From contig CAWGKV010000038.1 of assembly GCA_963823165.1 (NCBI GenBank), positions 16,352 through 80,351 on the forward strand: DNA of 64,000 bases. Reading direction: 5' to 3'. The notes under the pieces were generated by a model. It did not search any database, had not been told where the DNA came from, and saw nothing but the letters and a program-made list of their open reading frames with translations. Positions 15,788 through 26,123 of this stretch are shown here, one piece after another; within the stretch, counting starts at the first letter, position 1, and each line of letters opens with the position of its first letter. Made by a program: the position numbers and the translations under genes. This DNA is from Roseiarcus sp963823165 (GTDB lineage Bacteria > Pseudomonadota > Alphaproteobacteria > Rhizobiales > Beijerinckiaceae).

Positions 15788-16693
15788 GTGGGCGAGGCAA
15801 GGAAAGTCGCGGCGATCCTGGCCGCCGACGTCGTCGGCTACAGCCGGCTGACCGGCGCCGACGAGGAGGCGACGCTCGCCCGCATGCGGGCGCTCAGGAG
15901 CGAGCTCTTCAATCCGGCCGTCGAGGCCCATGGCGGGCGGGTCGTCAAGCGCATGGGCGACGGCGTCATCGTCGAGTTCCGCAGCGTGGTCGAGGCGGTC
16001 CGCTGCGCGATTGACGTCGCCGACGGGCTCGCCGAGCGCAACGCCGGCACGCCCTCCGACCGGCGCATCGAGGTGCGCACCGGAATCCATCTCGGCGACG
16101 TGGTCGAGGAGGCCGACGGCGACCTCTTGGGCGACGGCGTCAACATCGCCGCTCGGCTCGAGGGGATCTGCGCGCCGGGGGGCGTTTTGCTGTCGGAGGA
16201 CGCGTGGCGCCAGGTGCGCGACAAGCTCCCGCAAACTTTCGTCGACCTCGGCGAGCGGCGGCTGAAAAACATCGTTCGGCCGATGCGCGCCTACAGCCTG
16301 GCGGGCGCCGGCCCGAAAGACCTCGCGCTGCCTCCGGCCGGGACCGCGAGTCTCGCTCCAGCGGGAGGCGACGCGAAGTCGGTTCGCGCTCTCGTCGCCG
16401 CCGCCGCGGGCGCGCTCGACAGCCTCGGCCGCCTGATCGGCGCCTACGCCGACAAGGTTTTGACCGCAGCGCCGCCTGAGCCTCGGGCCGCAGCGGGCGT
16501 CGCAAGGGGCGTGGACGACAAGGGGCGACGGCGCAGGCTGCGCCGGATCATCATCGCGGCGGCGATCCTCTCCGCGATTGCCAGCCGCGCCTGCACCGAG
16601 CGGCATTCGCTGGCGCCGCCCGCTCCCTTGCCGCCGCGCGCGGGAGCGGCGGACGAGGGGCTCGCAAAGGCGCGCTTGGCTGCCCGGTTTTGA
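15788..16693 (+). CDS. class III adenylate/guanylate cyclase
   Basis: 301 residues, GTG start. The N-terminal cyclase domain (about 1-175) has KVAAILAADVVGYSRL (metal-binding Asp), GGRVVKRMGDGVIVEF (second metal Asp) and LLGDGVNIAARLEG (transition-state Asn/Arg). The C-terminal part is a Pro/Ala-rich linker and one putative transmembrane helix (about 256-270), with none of the TPR repeats typical of many rhizobial homologues. It likely makes cAMP from ATP; the nucleotide choice is inferred from the family. No regulatory neighbour is evident. Confidence 0.85.
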   Translation: MGEARKVAAILAADVVGYSRLTGADEEATLARMRALRSELFNPAVEAHGGRVVKRMGDGVIVEFRSVVEAVRCAIDVADGLAERNAGTPSDRRIEVRTGIHLGDVVEEADGDLLGDGVNIAARLEGICAPGGVLLSEDAWRQVRDKLPQTFVDLGERRLKNIVRPMRAYSLAGAGPKDLALPPAGTASLAPAGGDAKSVRALVAAAAGALDSLGRLIGAYADKVLTAAPPEPRAAAGVARGVDDKGRRRRLRRIIIAAAILSAIASRACTERHSLAPPAPLPPRAGAADEGLAKARLAARF

Positions 16694-17082
16694 TCATTCT
16701 CGCGGCGGCCTCGCCCCCAGCGGGTAGGTTCGTTCGACGAGAGGAACATGCCAGCGCCAACCCCTTTGTGCTCCGGGCCCGCCAGGTCGGCGATGTCGCC
16801 GGCCTTGCATGTCGGCCGCGCCGTCCGAATTTAAATCGCGCGCTGTCCCTCAATTCAGTGTAAGGTAGTCGCCATCACCGGCAGAATGGCCCTTGGGGCG
16901 CCGATGGCTGAGAGACGCGCCGCGCTCCCGCCCCAAGGCGAAGCAGGCCGGCGCCGCTGATATTCAAGCAAGTCTCAAGGCGCTTACGGTCAATAAAGTC
17001 TGCGAGAGCGCTGAACGCATCGCGGATTCGACGACAGAGCGTACGCCGACGTCATTCGGCCACTCAAACCCGGACAACACGC
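16694..17082. other. intergenic region, nothing recognised
   Basis: About 390 bases between the cyclase and the hybrid kinase. Short frames are present without family similarity. No tRNA, repeat or EcfG promoter match was seen. Confidence 0.4.
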
Positions 17083-19269
17083 ATGTCAGCACGTCCTATT
17101 CAGAGGGCGTCGCCTCTTTTCTCATCTCCCGCCGGCGACGAAGCCCGTATTGGCCCGGACGATCCGACGAAACCCGTCTCTGACCGGGAGCCTCGGTCCA
17201 ATCGACGGAGGGCGCGCCCGCCGCGCGAGACCGCCGCGGCTGTGCGCGAGCGCAAGGCCTCGCTCGAGACGGCTCTCGAGATAGCGCCAGCGGCCATGTG
17301 GTTTACCAATGACCCGGACGCGGCTCACATCGTGGGCAACCGGCACGCCGCGATCATGCTGAGGATGAAGGAAGGCGCCAACGCGTCGCTCACCGCGCCG
17401 GATGGGGAGCGGCCCTCTTTTCGCGCGCTTCGCGATGGAGCCGAGCCCTCGCCGCAAACTCTCCCGCTGCAGCGCGCGGCGCGCGGCGAGGAGGTGCGCG
17501 ACGAGGAGCTTGATATTCACTTCGATGACGGCGAATCGATCACCATCCTGATGCAGGCGACGTCGTTGCGCGGCTCCAACGGCGAAGTCGTGGGCGCTGT
17601 CGCGACTGGCGTCGATATTACGGGTCCCAAAAAAACGGAAGCCTCGCTTCGTCGGCTCAACGCGATGCTCTCCGATCGCGTCGAGGAAGGTCAACGCAAG
17701 GTTCTTCAAACCTCGGCGCGCCTCGATGAAAGCGAGCAGCGTTTCCGCCTGCTCGTCCAAAGCGTCACCGATTACGCCATCTTCATGCTCGACCCGAACG
17801 GCCTCGTCAGCAGTTGGAACGCCGGGGCTGAACGCATCAAAGGCTATGCCGCCGAGGAGATCATCGGGCAGCACTTTTCCCGGTTCTACCCCGAGGAGGA
17901 TCGCCGCGCCGGCGCGCCCTCTCGCGCGCTCGGTCTGGCCGTAACGCAAGGCCGGTTTGAAGGCGAAGGTTGGCGCGTTCGCAAGAGCGGCGCATTGTTC
18001 TGGGCGAGCGTGGTGATCGACCCCATTCGCGACCACGCGGGCCGGATCGTTGGCTTTGCCAAAGTCACCAGGGATCTCACGGAGAAACGGACGGCCGAGG
18101 AGCAGCTTCGCCAGGCGCAGAAGATGGAGGCGCTTGGGCAGCTCACCGGCGGCATTGCGCATGATTTCAACAATCTGCTTCAGGTCGTAATTGCCAATCT
18201 CGACCTGCTTCGCCGGCGGACCGATGAGATGAAGGATCGGCCGGCGGCAACCGACCTTCGTCGCTATGCAGACGCCGCTTCACACGGAGCCGATCGGGCT
18301 GCGACGTTGACGCGCAAGCTGCTCGCCTTTTCGCGTCGCCAGCCGCTCGACCCCAAGGCGATGGACGTCGATCGTCTGATTTCCGGGATGTCCGATCTCC
18401 TGCGTCGGACCCTGCGGGAGTCCATCGCCATCGAGATCGTGCTCGGGGACGGCCTTTGGCGCGTCCTGATCGACAGCAATGAGCTCGAAAACGCAATCGT
18501 GAACCTGGCGGTCAACGCGCGTGACGCCATGACGGGGGGCGGCAAGCTCACTATAGAGACCGCCGAGGCCTATATCGACGAGGCCTACGCGGCGATGCAG
18601 CATGAGGTGGTCGTTGGGCAGTATGTCCTGATCGCCGTGTCGGATACAGGCGCCGGCATGTCCAAGGACGTCGCGGCGCATGCCTTCGACCCGTTTTTCA
18701 CCACCAAGGACCAGGGCCACGGCACCGGCCTCGGCCTGAGCCAGGTCTACGGTTTCGTTCGTCAGTCGGGCGGGCACATCAAAATCTACAGCGAGGTCGG
18801 CGTCGGGACGACGGTGAAGATCTACCTGCCGCGGCTTCTCGCCGAGGCGCCGAATGGCGAAGCGGCGCCGTCGGTGACTGCCGCGCCGCGAAGCAAGGCC
18901 GGCGAGCTTGTCCTGCTGGTCGAAGACGATGATTATGTTCGCCATACGACGAGCGACAGTTTGCGCGATCTCGGCTATCGAGTGGTCAGCGCGGCCGATG
19001 GACTTGCAGGGCTTCGGCTCCTGCACGACCATCCAGACATACGGCTCCTGTTCGCCGATGTCGGCCTGCCCGGGGGAATGAATGGCTGGCAACTCGCCGC
19101 GGCGGTGCAGGCGAAACGACCCGGACTGCCTGTGTTGTTCACCAGCGCCTACGCAAGGGACGTTATCGGTCCTGACGGCCGGCTTGATCCGGACATCGAG
19201 CTACTGAAGAAGCCGTTTACCTATGCCTCGCTTGCGGCAGAGATGCGAAAGTTGCTGGACGGCGGGTAA
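17083..19269 (+). CDS. hybrid sensor histidine kinase/response regulator (PAS-PAS-HisKA-HATPase-REC)
   Basis: 728 residues. First PAS-like domain about 60-190; second PAS about 225-345 (RLLVQSVTDYAIFMLDPNG, SRFYPEEDRRAG); HisKA with the phospho-acceptor His in GGIAHDFNNLLQ (about 365); HATPase_c with an N-box NAIVNLAVNARDAM and a G-box GTGLGLSQVYGF; C-terminal receiver (about 612-728) with the Asp in LLFADVGLPGG. No transmembrane segment, so it is probably a soluble sensor. The attached receiver suggests a phosphorelay. The first ~50 residues are low-complexity, and the start could lie further in. Signal and target are unknown. Confidence 0.9.
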   Translation: MSARPIQRASPLFSSPAGDEARIGPDDPTKPVSDREPRSNRRRARPPRETAAAVRERKASLETALEIAPAAMWFTNDPDAAHIVGNRHAAIMLRMKEGANASLTAPDGERPSFRALRDGAEPSPQTLPLQRAARGEEVRDEELDIHFDDGESITILMQATSLRGSNGEVVGAVATGVDITGPKKTEASLRRLNAMLSDRVEEGQRKVLQTSARLDESEQRFRLLVQSVTDYAIFMLDPNGLVSSWNAGAERIKGYAAEEIIGQHFSRFYPEEDRRAGAPSRALGLAVTQGRFEGEGWRVRKSGALFWASVVIDPIRDHAGRIVGFAKVTRDLTEKRTAEEQLRQAQKMEALGQLTGGIAHDFNNLLQVVIANLDLLRRRTDEMKDRPAATDLRRYADAASHGADRAATLTRKLLAFSRRQPLDPKAMDVDRLISGMSDLLRRTLRESIAIEIVLGDGLWRVLIDSNELENAIVNLAVNARDAMTGGGKLTIETAEAYIDEAYAAMQHEVVVGQYVLIAVSDTGAGMSKDVAAHAFDPFFTTKDQGHGTGLGLSQVYGFVRQSGGHIKIYSEVGVGTTVKIYLPRLLAEAPNGEAAPSVTAAPRSKAGELVLLVEDDDYVRHTTSDSLRDLGYRVVSAADGLAGLRLLHDHPDIRLLFADVGLPGGMNGWQLAAAVQAKRPGLPVLFTSAYARDVIGPDGRLDPDIELLKKPFTYASLAAEMRKLLDGG

Positions 19270-19292
19270 TGGGGAACCGGACAAACCGCGCG

Positions 19293-20210
19293 CTACCCCC
19301 GAACCGCGCCGTCGAGCCAGGCGATCAAATCCCGCGTCACCTCGTCGCGGTTCGTCTCGTTCAGCGTCTCGTGCCGGGCGCCGGCATAGATGCGGGTCGT
19401 GAGCTTGGTGAAGCCGGTCGTCTTCAAGTCCGCGATGAGGCCCTGGATGTTGGAGCCGACGGGATCGCGCTCGCCGGAAAAGACGTAGATCGGCATGTCC
19501 TTGCGGATCGCCGCCAGCATCCTTGGATCGGAGAGCCGCGGCAGGGCGTCGAGGACGTCGATCGCGAGCTGCGTGGTGAAGGGGAAGCCGCATAGCGGAT
19601 CGTCGACATAGGCGTCGACCTCGGCTGCGTCGCGCGACAGCCAGTCGAAGGCGGTGCGCGCCGGCTGGAAGGGCTTGTTGAAGTCGCCGAACCACATGTT
19701 GAAGATCAGCCGGCTCTTGCCTCGTTTCCCGAGCCGCAGCCGCTCGAGGCGGGCGATGATTCGGCCGACCGACGCGATCGCCGGCGGCTTCCCATTCGAG
19801 CCGGAGAAGGCCGCCCCCGCGAGCGAGTCCGAATGATCCGCGACGAACTGCCGTCCGAGGAACGAGCTCAACGAATGGCCGAGGAACACGATTCCGACGC
19901 CCGGCTGCTCCGAGGCGATCAGGCGGTTGAAGGTCCAGATGTCGCCGACGCATTTCGCAAAACCGTCCGCGTCTGCGAAATGGCCGAGATCGGCGGGAGC
20001 GCAGTCTGGCCCATGCCCGCGCAGGTCGAAGGCGTAGACGCCGTAGCCCGCGGCGTTGAGCGCGCCGGCCAGCCGCGCGTAGCGAAGGCTGTGCTCGGCG
20101 AGGCCATGTGCGATCTGCACGATCGCCCTGGCGCGCCCGTCGGGCAGCCAACGGCGCCCCAGAAGGCGAGTCCCGTCCCCGGTGGAAAAGGCGAACGCGC
20201 TCCCCGCCAT
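19293..20210 (-). CDS. alpha/beta hydrolase (monoacylglycerol lipase/lysophospholipase-like)
   Basis: 305 residues. The oxyanion-hole region is IVQIAHGLAEHSLRYARLA, the nucleophile elbow GHSLSS, the acid FSGERDPVG and the His ARHETLNE, as in the serine aminopeptidase S33/monoglyceride lipase group (PldB-like). The predicted role is hydrolysis of monoacylglycerols or lysophospholipids. The ATG at 20210 fits the family start; a longer frame extends to 20279 without signal-peptide features. It is convergent with the hybrid kinase and divergent from pyrG. Confidence 0.87.
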   Translation of the reverse strand: MAGSAFAFSTGDGTRLLGRRWLPDGRARAIVQIAHGLAEHSLRYARLAGALNAAGYGVYAFDLRGHGPDCAPADLGHFADADGFAKCVGDIWTFNRLIASEQPGVGIVFLGHSLSSFLGRQFVADHSDSLAGAAFSGSNGKPPAIASVGRIIARLERLRLGKRGKSRLIFNMWFGDFNKPFQPARTAFDWLSRDAAEVDAYVDDPLCGFPFTTQLAIDVLDALPRLSDPRMLAAIRKDMPIYVFSGERDPVGSNIQGLIADLKTTGFTKLTTRIYAGARHETLNETNRDEVTRDLIAWLDGAVRG

Positions 20211-20358
20211 TTCTCCCCTTCGTGCGTCTTCGCGCCCCCTGCGGTGTAAAGAATTACCACAAAAGACAAGAAGGCGCACAAAGCCGGAGCCGACGGCTGT
20301 CTGCGGCGCGAAATAAAACCTCGCCGAATCGAATGCGATCGATTAAGGGTCGAGTCCC

Positions 20359-21987
<1,629 letters not shown>

Positions 21988-22126
21988 GCCGTGCGGGCGT
22001 TGCGGACGAAGGGCGGATTGGGATAAGGGTCAGCGCGCATACAACTTGTGGAATTGTTCGGGTCCGGGGTGGTTTGCGGCCTTTCAGGCGTTCAAGTCGG
22101 GCCAAACATTCGAGGGGAAGGGCGAC

Positions 22127-23227
22127 ATGTCCGATCACAAAGATTCCGCGTTCATCGATCAACATCCGATGGTCGATATCGGTGACTTTTTTCTCTGGCC
22201 CGGCGAAAGCGGCGGACCCGTTTTCATGATCTCGCTCAATCCGCTGACGGACCCCGATCCGCGGATCACCAGGGAAATCCATCTCGACGCGAAGGCGGTT
22301 TACGAGTTCAAGATCGATCTCGACGGCGACCACGTGGCGGACCTTTCTTACAAGATCACGGTCGAAGGGGATGTCTACAAGCAGCATGTCACCCTGCGAA
22401 AGGCGCATGGGCCCGACGCGGTGTCGAACAAGCCGGTCGGCGACGTGATCGCAAACGGCCACAGCACCCCCTACGGCGCCGGCCAAGCCGATGTGATCTA
22501 TGGAACAAGCGGGGAGAAACTGTTTGTCGGTCCGCGACAGGACCCGTTCTTCTTCGATTTTCGCGGCCTGATTTCGCCGGTCTCAGACGATCTGCGATTT
22601 GCGCTCAGTGCTGACGGTCTACCGACGGACGGCAGCGCCCAGGACACGTTCGGACCGACGAACGTGACGATCGTCGCGCTCGAGGTCCCGGACCTGAAGG
22701 GCAAGAAAATCGGCGCCTGGAGCGTCACCTCGCATGCGCACGACGGGAAGGCGTTCGACCGTGCGGGAAGGGCCTCGATCACGGCGATCTTCCTGCCGAA
22801 CCCGCCGACAGGGCGCAATCCCAAATGCTATCCTTACGGCGGCCAGACCAAACAAACCTATAACGAAACCGAGCCGGTGAACGATCGAGAAAACTACGGC
22901 AAGATGTTCCGCTACCGGCTGCAGCAGATCCAGGCCGATAAATCGTGGGCGGATTTCTTCCTGCCCGACATCCTGACCTATGACCCCTCTCACCCGCAGG
23001 AATATCCGAACGGGCGGAACCTGGTAGAGGACGCGGTATTCTGGATGATCGTTAAGCTGAACTCCTTCTGCTTCATCCCCATCCCGGCGCCGTCGGACCC
23101 TCCGTTTCCGCGCCTGAACCCGCAGCCGTTGCTGAAAGCCTTCCCGTATGCGTTGCCTCCGGCAAACTCCTACCCGTATCTGGATCTTTCCATGGTCCCG
23201 GCCGAGCACTCCCATTCCGAGCGTTGA
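22127..23227 (+). CDS. DUF4331 family protein
   Basis: 366 residues starting MSDHKDSAFIDQHPMVDIGD. The pattern SDH.DS, the calcium/beta-propeller-like 'D.D.D.H.ADLSYKI' stretch (IDLDGDHVADLSYKITVEGD), PFFFDFRGL and the terminal LVEDAVFW block are typical of DUF4331. Members are usually secreted and of unknown function; this one has no signal peptide, so it may be cytosolic or exported by a non-classical route. The upstream frame to 22046 is ignored because AGGGGAAGG precedes the ATG at 22127. Confidence 0.82.
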   Translation: MSDHKDSAFIDQHPMVDIGDFFLWPGESGGPVFMISLNPLTDPDPRITREIHLDAKAVYEFKIDLDGDHVADLSYKITVEGDVYKQHVTLRKAHGPDAVSNKPVGDVIANGHSTPYGAGQADVIYGTSGEKLFVGPRQDPFFFDFRGLISPVSDDLRFALSADGLPTDGSAQDTFGPTNVTIVALEVPDLKGKKIGAWSVTSHAHDGKAFDRAGRASITAIFLPNPPTGRNPKCYPYGGQTKQTYNETEPVNDRENYGKMFRYRLQQIQADKSWADFFLPDILTYDPSHPQEYPNGRNLVEDAVFWMIVKLNSFCFIPIPAPSDPPFPRLNPQPLLKAFPYALPPANSYPYLDLSMVPAEHSHSER

Positions 23228-23311
23228 ACTCGAGCGCCGGTCTCGATCGACGACGACGTGTTCAGAGAGGGTGCTGCGGTGCGGGCGAACCCTTTCGTCG
23301 GACGACTTCGA

Positions 23312-23647
23312 TCAGAGCGTCATCATCTCCTTGACAAGAGCATCGGCGTCGACCCAGTCCCCGCCGATGTTCACCTGGTCGAAATATTCGTACCAGCCGA
23401 TGCGCGCCGTGCCGTCGGCGACCTTGTGCGTTCCGGAAATATCCTTCATCTGCCACACGGCGACATAACGGTAATCGAGACGGGGCGTGGTGCTTCCGTC
23501 ATTCATCGTGCAGCCGATGAGCTTGACGTCATCGGACATCAGCTCCCCCAGGAGTTGGTCCACCTTTTTCATGAAGGCGGCGCGGCCGTCAGGCTCAAGC
23601 GCCAGCCAGGACGCCTTGGCGTTCCAAAGTTCAACGTATAGATACAT
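23312..23647 (-). CDS. DUF6616-like small protein (possible dimeric alpha+beta barrel)
   Basis: 111 residues: MYLYVELWNAKASWLALEPD, then GRAAFMKKVDQLLGELMSDD and a C-terminal IGWYEYFDQVNIGGDWVDAD. The pattern (beta strand with 'WNAKxxWLALxxxxR..FM', an amphipathic helix, a later 'YVAVWQM') looks like DUF6616, a small family with a ferredoxin-like fold. Function unknown. GGAGG precedes the ATG. The frame is open far upstream, but that extension is antisense to trcR and preA. The family name is from memory; the fold call is inference. Confidence 0.65.
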   Translation of the reverse strand: MYLYVELWNAKASWLALEPDGRAAFMKKVDQLLGELMSDDVKLIGCTMNDGSTTPRLDYRYVAVWQMKDISGTHKVADGTARIGWYEYFDQVNIGGDWVDADALVKEMMTL

Positions 23648-24046
23648 CTTCGTTTCCTCCGTCGCTGTATGCCTGTCGCCCTGCCGCCTGGACCCAGTCG
23701 CGACGTCCGCCCATCGCCCGAAATCGGCCGGCCGCAGTTGCCGCAATATACGCAGACTTGTCCCGGGAAGTCCCGCGCATCGTCGAAAAGGCGTCGATGC
23801 GGCTTTTGGCCCCGCCACCGAGGCGGGCCGCCGGTGGAGTCCATCGTCGGAGGTGGCCGCTCCTATTGAGCTCCGGCTCGAAAATCCGCCTTGGGACAGC
23901 CGGCGATTTGGTCGCCGCGATTGCAATTCGGCCGCAGGGCGCCTATAAATAAGCATCCCCCTAGAGTTTTGTTCTTTGAGGCTGCGCCTCCTCCGGGCCG
24001 AGGCCGGAGGCGCGCGGTCACGAACGATTGCAAGGAGTACGTCAAG

Positions 24047-24766
24047 ATGAGCGACATTCCGTTGATGCCGAAGGCGACGGCGGTATGGCTGGTCGAAAAC
24101 ACCTCGTTGACCTTCGACCAGATCGCCGAGTTCTGCAAACTGCATCCGCTGGAGGTCAAGGGGATCGCCGACGGAGAGGTGGCCACCGGCATCAAGGGCT
24201 ACGATCCCATTTCGACCGGCCAGCTGACGCGCGAGGAGATCGCCGTGGCCGAGCAGGATCCGAACCACCGCCTGCATCTTTCCGTCTCGAAGGTGCGCAC
24301 GCCCGAGTTCAAGAAGCCGCGCGGCGCGCGCTACACGCCCCTTTCGCGCCGGCAGGACCGGCCGAACGCCGTGCTGTGGCTCCTGCGCAACCATCCCGAG
24401 CTCAAGGACGCGCAGATCATGCGGCTCGTCGGCACGACCAAGCACACCTTGCAGGCGATCCGCGAACGCACCCACTGGAACTCGGCCAACCTGCAGCCGA
24501 TGGATCCGGTGACGCTCGGCCTCTGCTCGCAAATCGACCTCGATTTCGAGGTCAACCGCGCCGCCAAGGACAAGCCGAAGGTTGAGGAGGACCGCAGCCA
24601 GACCCTGGTCCCGGCGGAGGTCACGACCGCAAAACCCGCGCCGTCGAGCCAGCTCGAGGTGTTCGGCGTGCCGAAGCCGAAGGCGCCGGCCGAGGAGAAG
24701 ATCGACGTCGAATCCGTGTTCGGCAAGCTGAAAGAGAAGGAGAAGGAGCCGCCCGGCCAGGAATAG
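24047..24766 (+). CDS. trcR: TrcR, DUF1013 cell cycle transcriptional regulator
   Basis: 239 residues. The N-terminal part (about 1-165) is DUF1013: MPKATAVWLVENTSLTFDQI, FCKLHPLEVKGIADGEVATG and YTPLSRRQDRPNAVLWLLRN, including a homeodomain-like helix-turn-helix that reads the RNA polymerase/promoter complex. The C-terminus is a charged, disordered tail. In Caulobacter the family associates with RNA polymerase and affects cell-cycle promoters. CAAGGAG precedes the ATG. An upstream inverted repeat (GCGCCTCC at 23984-23991 with GGAGGCGC at 24006-24013) may be a leader hairpin. Confidence 0.88.
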   Translation: MSDIPLMPKATAVWLVENTSLTFDQIAEFCKLHPLEVKGIADGEVATGIKGYDPISTGQLTREEIAVAEQDPNHRLHLSVSKVRTPEFKKPRGARYTPLSRRQDRPNAVLWLLRNHPELKDAQIMRLVGTTKHTLQAIRERTHWNSANLQPMDPVTLGLCSQIDLDFEVNRAAKDKPKVEEDRSQTLVPAEVTTAKPAPSSQLEVFGVPKPKAPAEEKIDVESVFGKLKEKEKEPPGQE

Positions 24767-24798
24767 ACCGCGCGGCTTGGCATGCGCGCCAACGCCGG

Positions 24799-26109
24799 CT
24801 ATTCGGCGGCGTTCGCCACGCTCGGATTGTTCGGATGGGTCGTCCAGTTCGCGGGCGGACGGTCGTAGGGGAGGCCGGTCCGCGGGTCGACGCCTTGCGT
24901 CTTGTGGACCAGCGTGATGCACCCCTCGACCGGGCAGACCAGCGCGCAGAGATTGCAGCCGACGCATTCGGCGTCGTTGACCGTGAACTGCCGCTTGCCG
25001 TCGAGGCTCGCGAAGATCGCCTGATGCGAAGTGTCCTCGCACACGATGTGGCACCGGCCGCACTTGATGCAAAGGTCCTGATGGATCTCGGCCTTCGCCA
25101 CGTAATTGAGATTGAGATGCTGCCAGTCGGTGATCGAGGGGACCGCCCGGCCGCGAAAATCCTCGACCGTCGCGTAGCCCTTGCGGTCCATGTAGGCGGC
25201 AAGGCCTGACGCCATCTCCTGAACCACCTTGAATCCGTACGTCATCGCCGCGGTGCAGACCTGAACCGTCCCGGCGCCGAGGGCGATGAACTCCGCCGCG
25301 TCGCGCCAGGTCGTGACCCCGCCGATCGCCGAGATCGGCAGGCCGGCGCAGGCCGGGTCGCGGGCGATTTCGGACACCATCGACAGCGCGATCGGTTTGA
25401 CCGCCGGGCCGCACATGCCGCCGTGCGTGCCCTTGCCGTCGATCGCGACGTCCGGCGTCATGCGATCGAGGTCGATCGCCATGATCGAATTGATCGTATT
25501 GATGAGGGAGACGGCGTCGGCGCCGCCCTTCTTGGACGCCCGGGCGGGCTGGCGGATGTCGGTGATGTTGGGAGTCAGCTTGACGATGACCGGCATGCGG
25601 GTGTGCGCCTTGCACCAGCGCGCGACCATCTCGACATATTCCGGGACCTGGCCGACCGCTGAGCCCATGCCGCGCTCCGACATGCCGTGCGGACAGCCGA
25701 AGTTGAGCTCGACTCCGTCGCACTCGGTCTCCTCGACCCGGCCGAGAATGTTTTTCCACGAGTCCTCGTCGCACGGCACCATCAGCGACACGACGAGCGC
25801 GCGGTCGGGCCAGGCGCGCTTCACCTCCTTGATCTCCTGCAGGTTGATCTCGAGATCGCGGTCGGTGATGAGCTCGATGTTGTTCATCGCGATCACGCGC
25901 CGGTCGGGCCCGTGGATCGCGCCGTAGCGCGCGCCCGACACGTTGACGATCGGCGGTCCCGCTTCACCGAGAGTCTTCCATACGACGCCGCCCCAGCCGG
26001 CTCGAAAAGCGCGGTCGACGTTCACCTTGCGGTCGGTCGGCGGCGCCGAGGCGAGCCAGAACGGGTTGGGTGACTTGATGCCAAGGAAATTGCTGCGCAA
26101 ATCGGCCAT
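24799..26109 (-). CDS. preA: PreA, NAD-dependent dihydropyrimidine dehydrogenase subunit
   Basis: 436 residues. The TIM-barrel dihydroorotate-dehydrogenase-like domain (about 1-330) has SNFLGIKSPNPFWLASAPPT and the FMN site in ELNFGCPHGMSERGMG, with the catalytic Cys in that segment. The C-terminal ferredoxin domain has two 4Fe-4S motifs, CIKCGRCHIVC and CVGCNLCALVCP. With PreT it reduces uracil and thymine to the 5,6-dihydro forms, the first step of reductive pyrimidine degradation. It lies 14 nt downstream of preT in an operon. The longer frame to 26238 overlaps preT and is not used. Confidence 0.95.
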   Translation of the reverse strand: MADLRSNFLGIKSPNPFWLASAPPTDRKVNVDRAFRAGWGGVVWKTLGEAGPPIVNVSGARYGAIHGPDRRVIAMNNIELITDRDLEINLQEIKEVKRAWPDRALVVSLMVPCDEDSWKNILGRVEETECDGVELNFGCPHGMSERGMGSAVGQVPEYVEMVARWCKAHTRMPVIVKLTPNITDIRQPARASKKGGADAVSLINTINSIMAIDLDRMTPDVAIDGKGTHGGMCGPAVKPIALSMVSEIARDPACAGLPISAIGGVTTWRDAAEFIALGAGTVQVCTAAMTYGFKVVQEMASGLAAYMDRKGYATVEDFRGRAVPSITDWQHLNLNYVAKAEIHQDLCIKCGRCHIVCEDTSHQAIFASLDGKRQFTVNDAECVGCNLCALVCPVEGCITLVHKTQGVDPRTGLPYDRPPANWTTHPNNPSVANAAE

Positions 26110-26123
26110 GGGGCCCTCTTTGT

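Noticed and set aside
23648..25774. Long upstream extension of the DUF6616-like frame
   Set aside because: It runs antisense to trcR and out of frame through preA; the ATG at 23647 with GGAGG is well supported.
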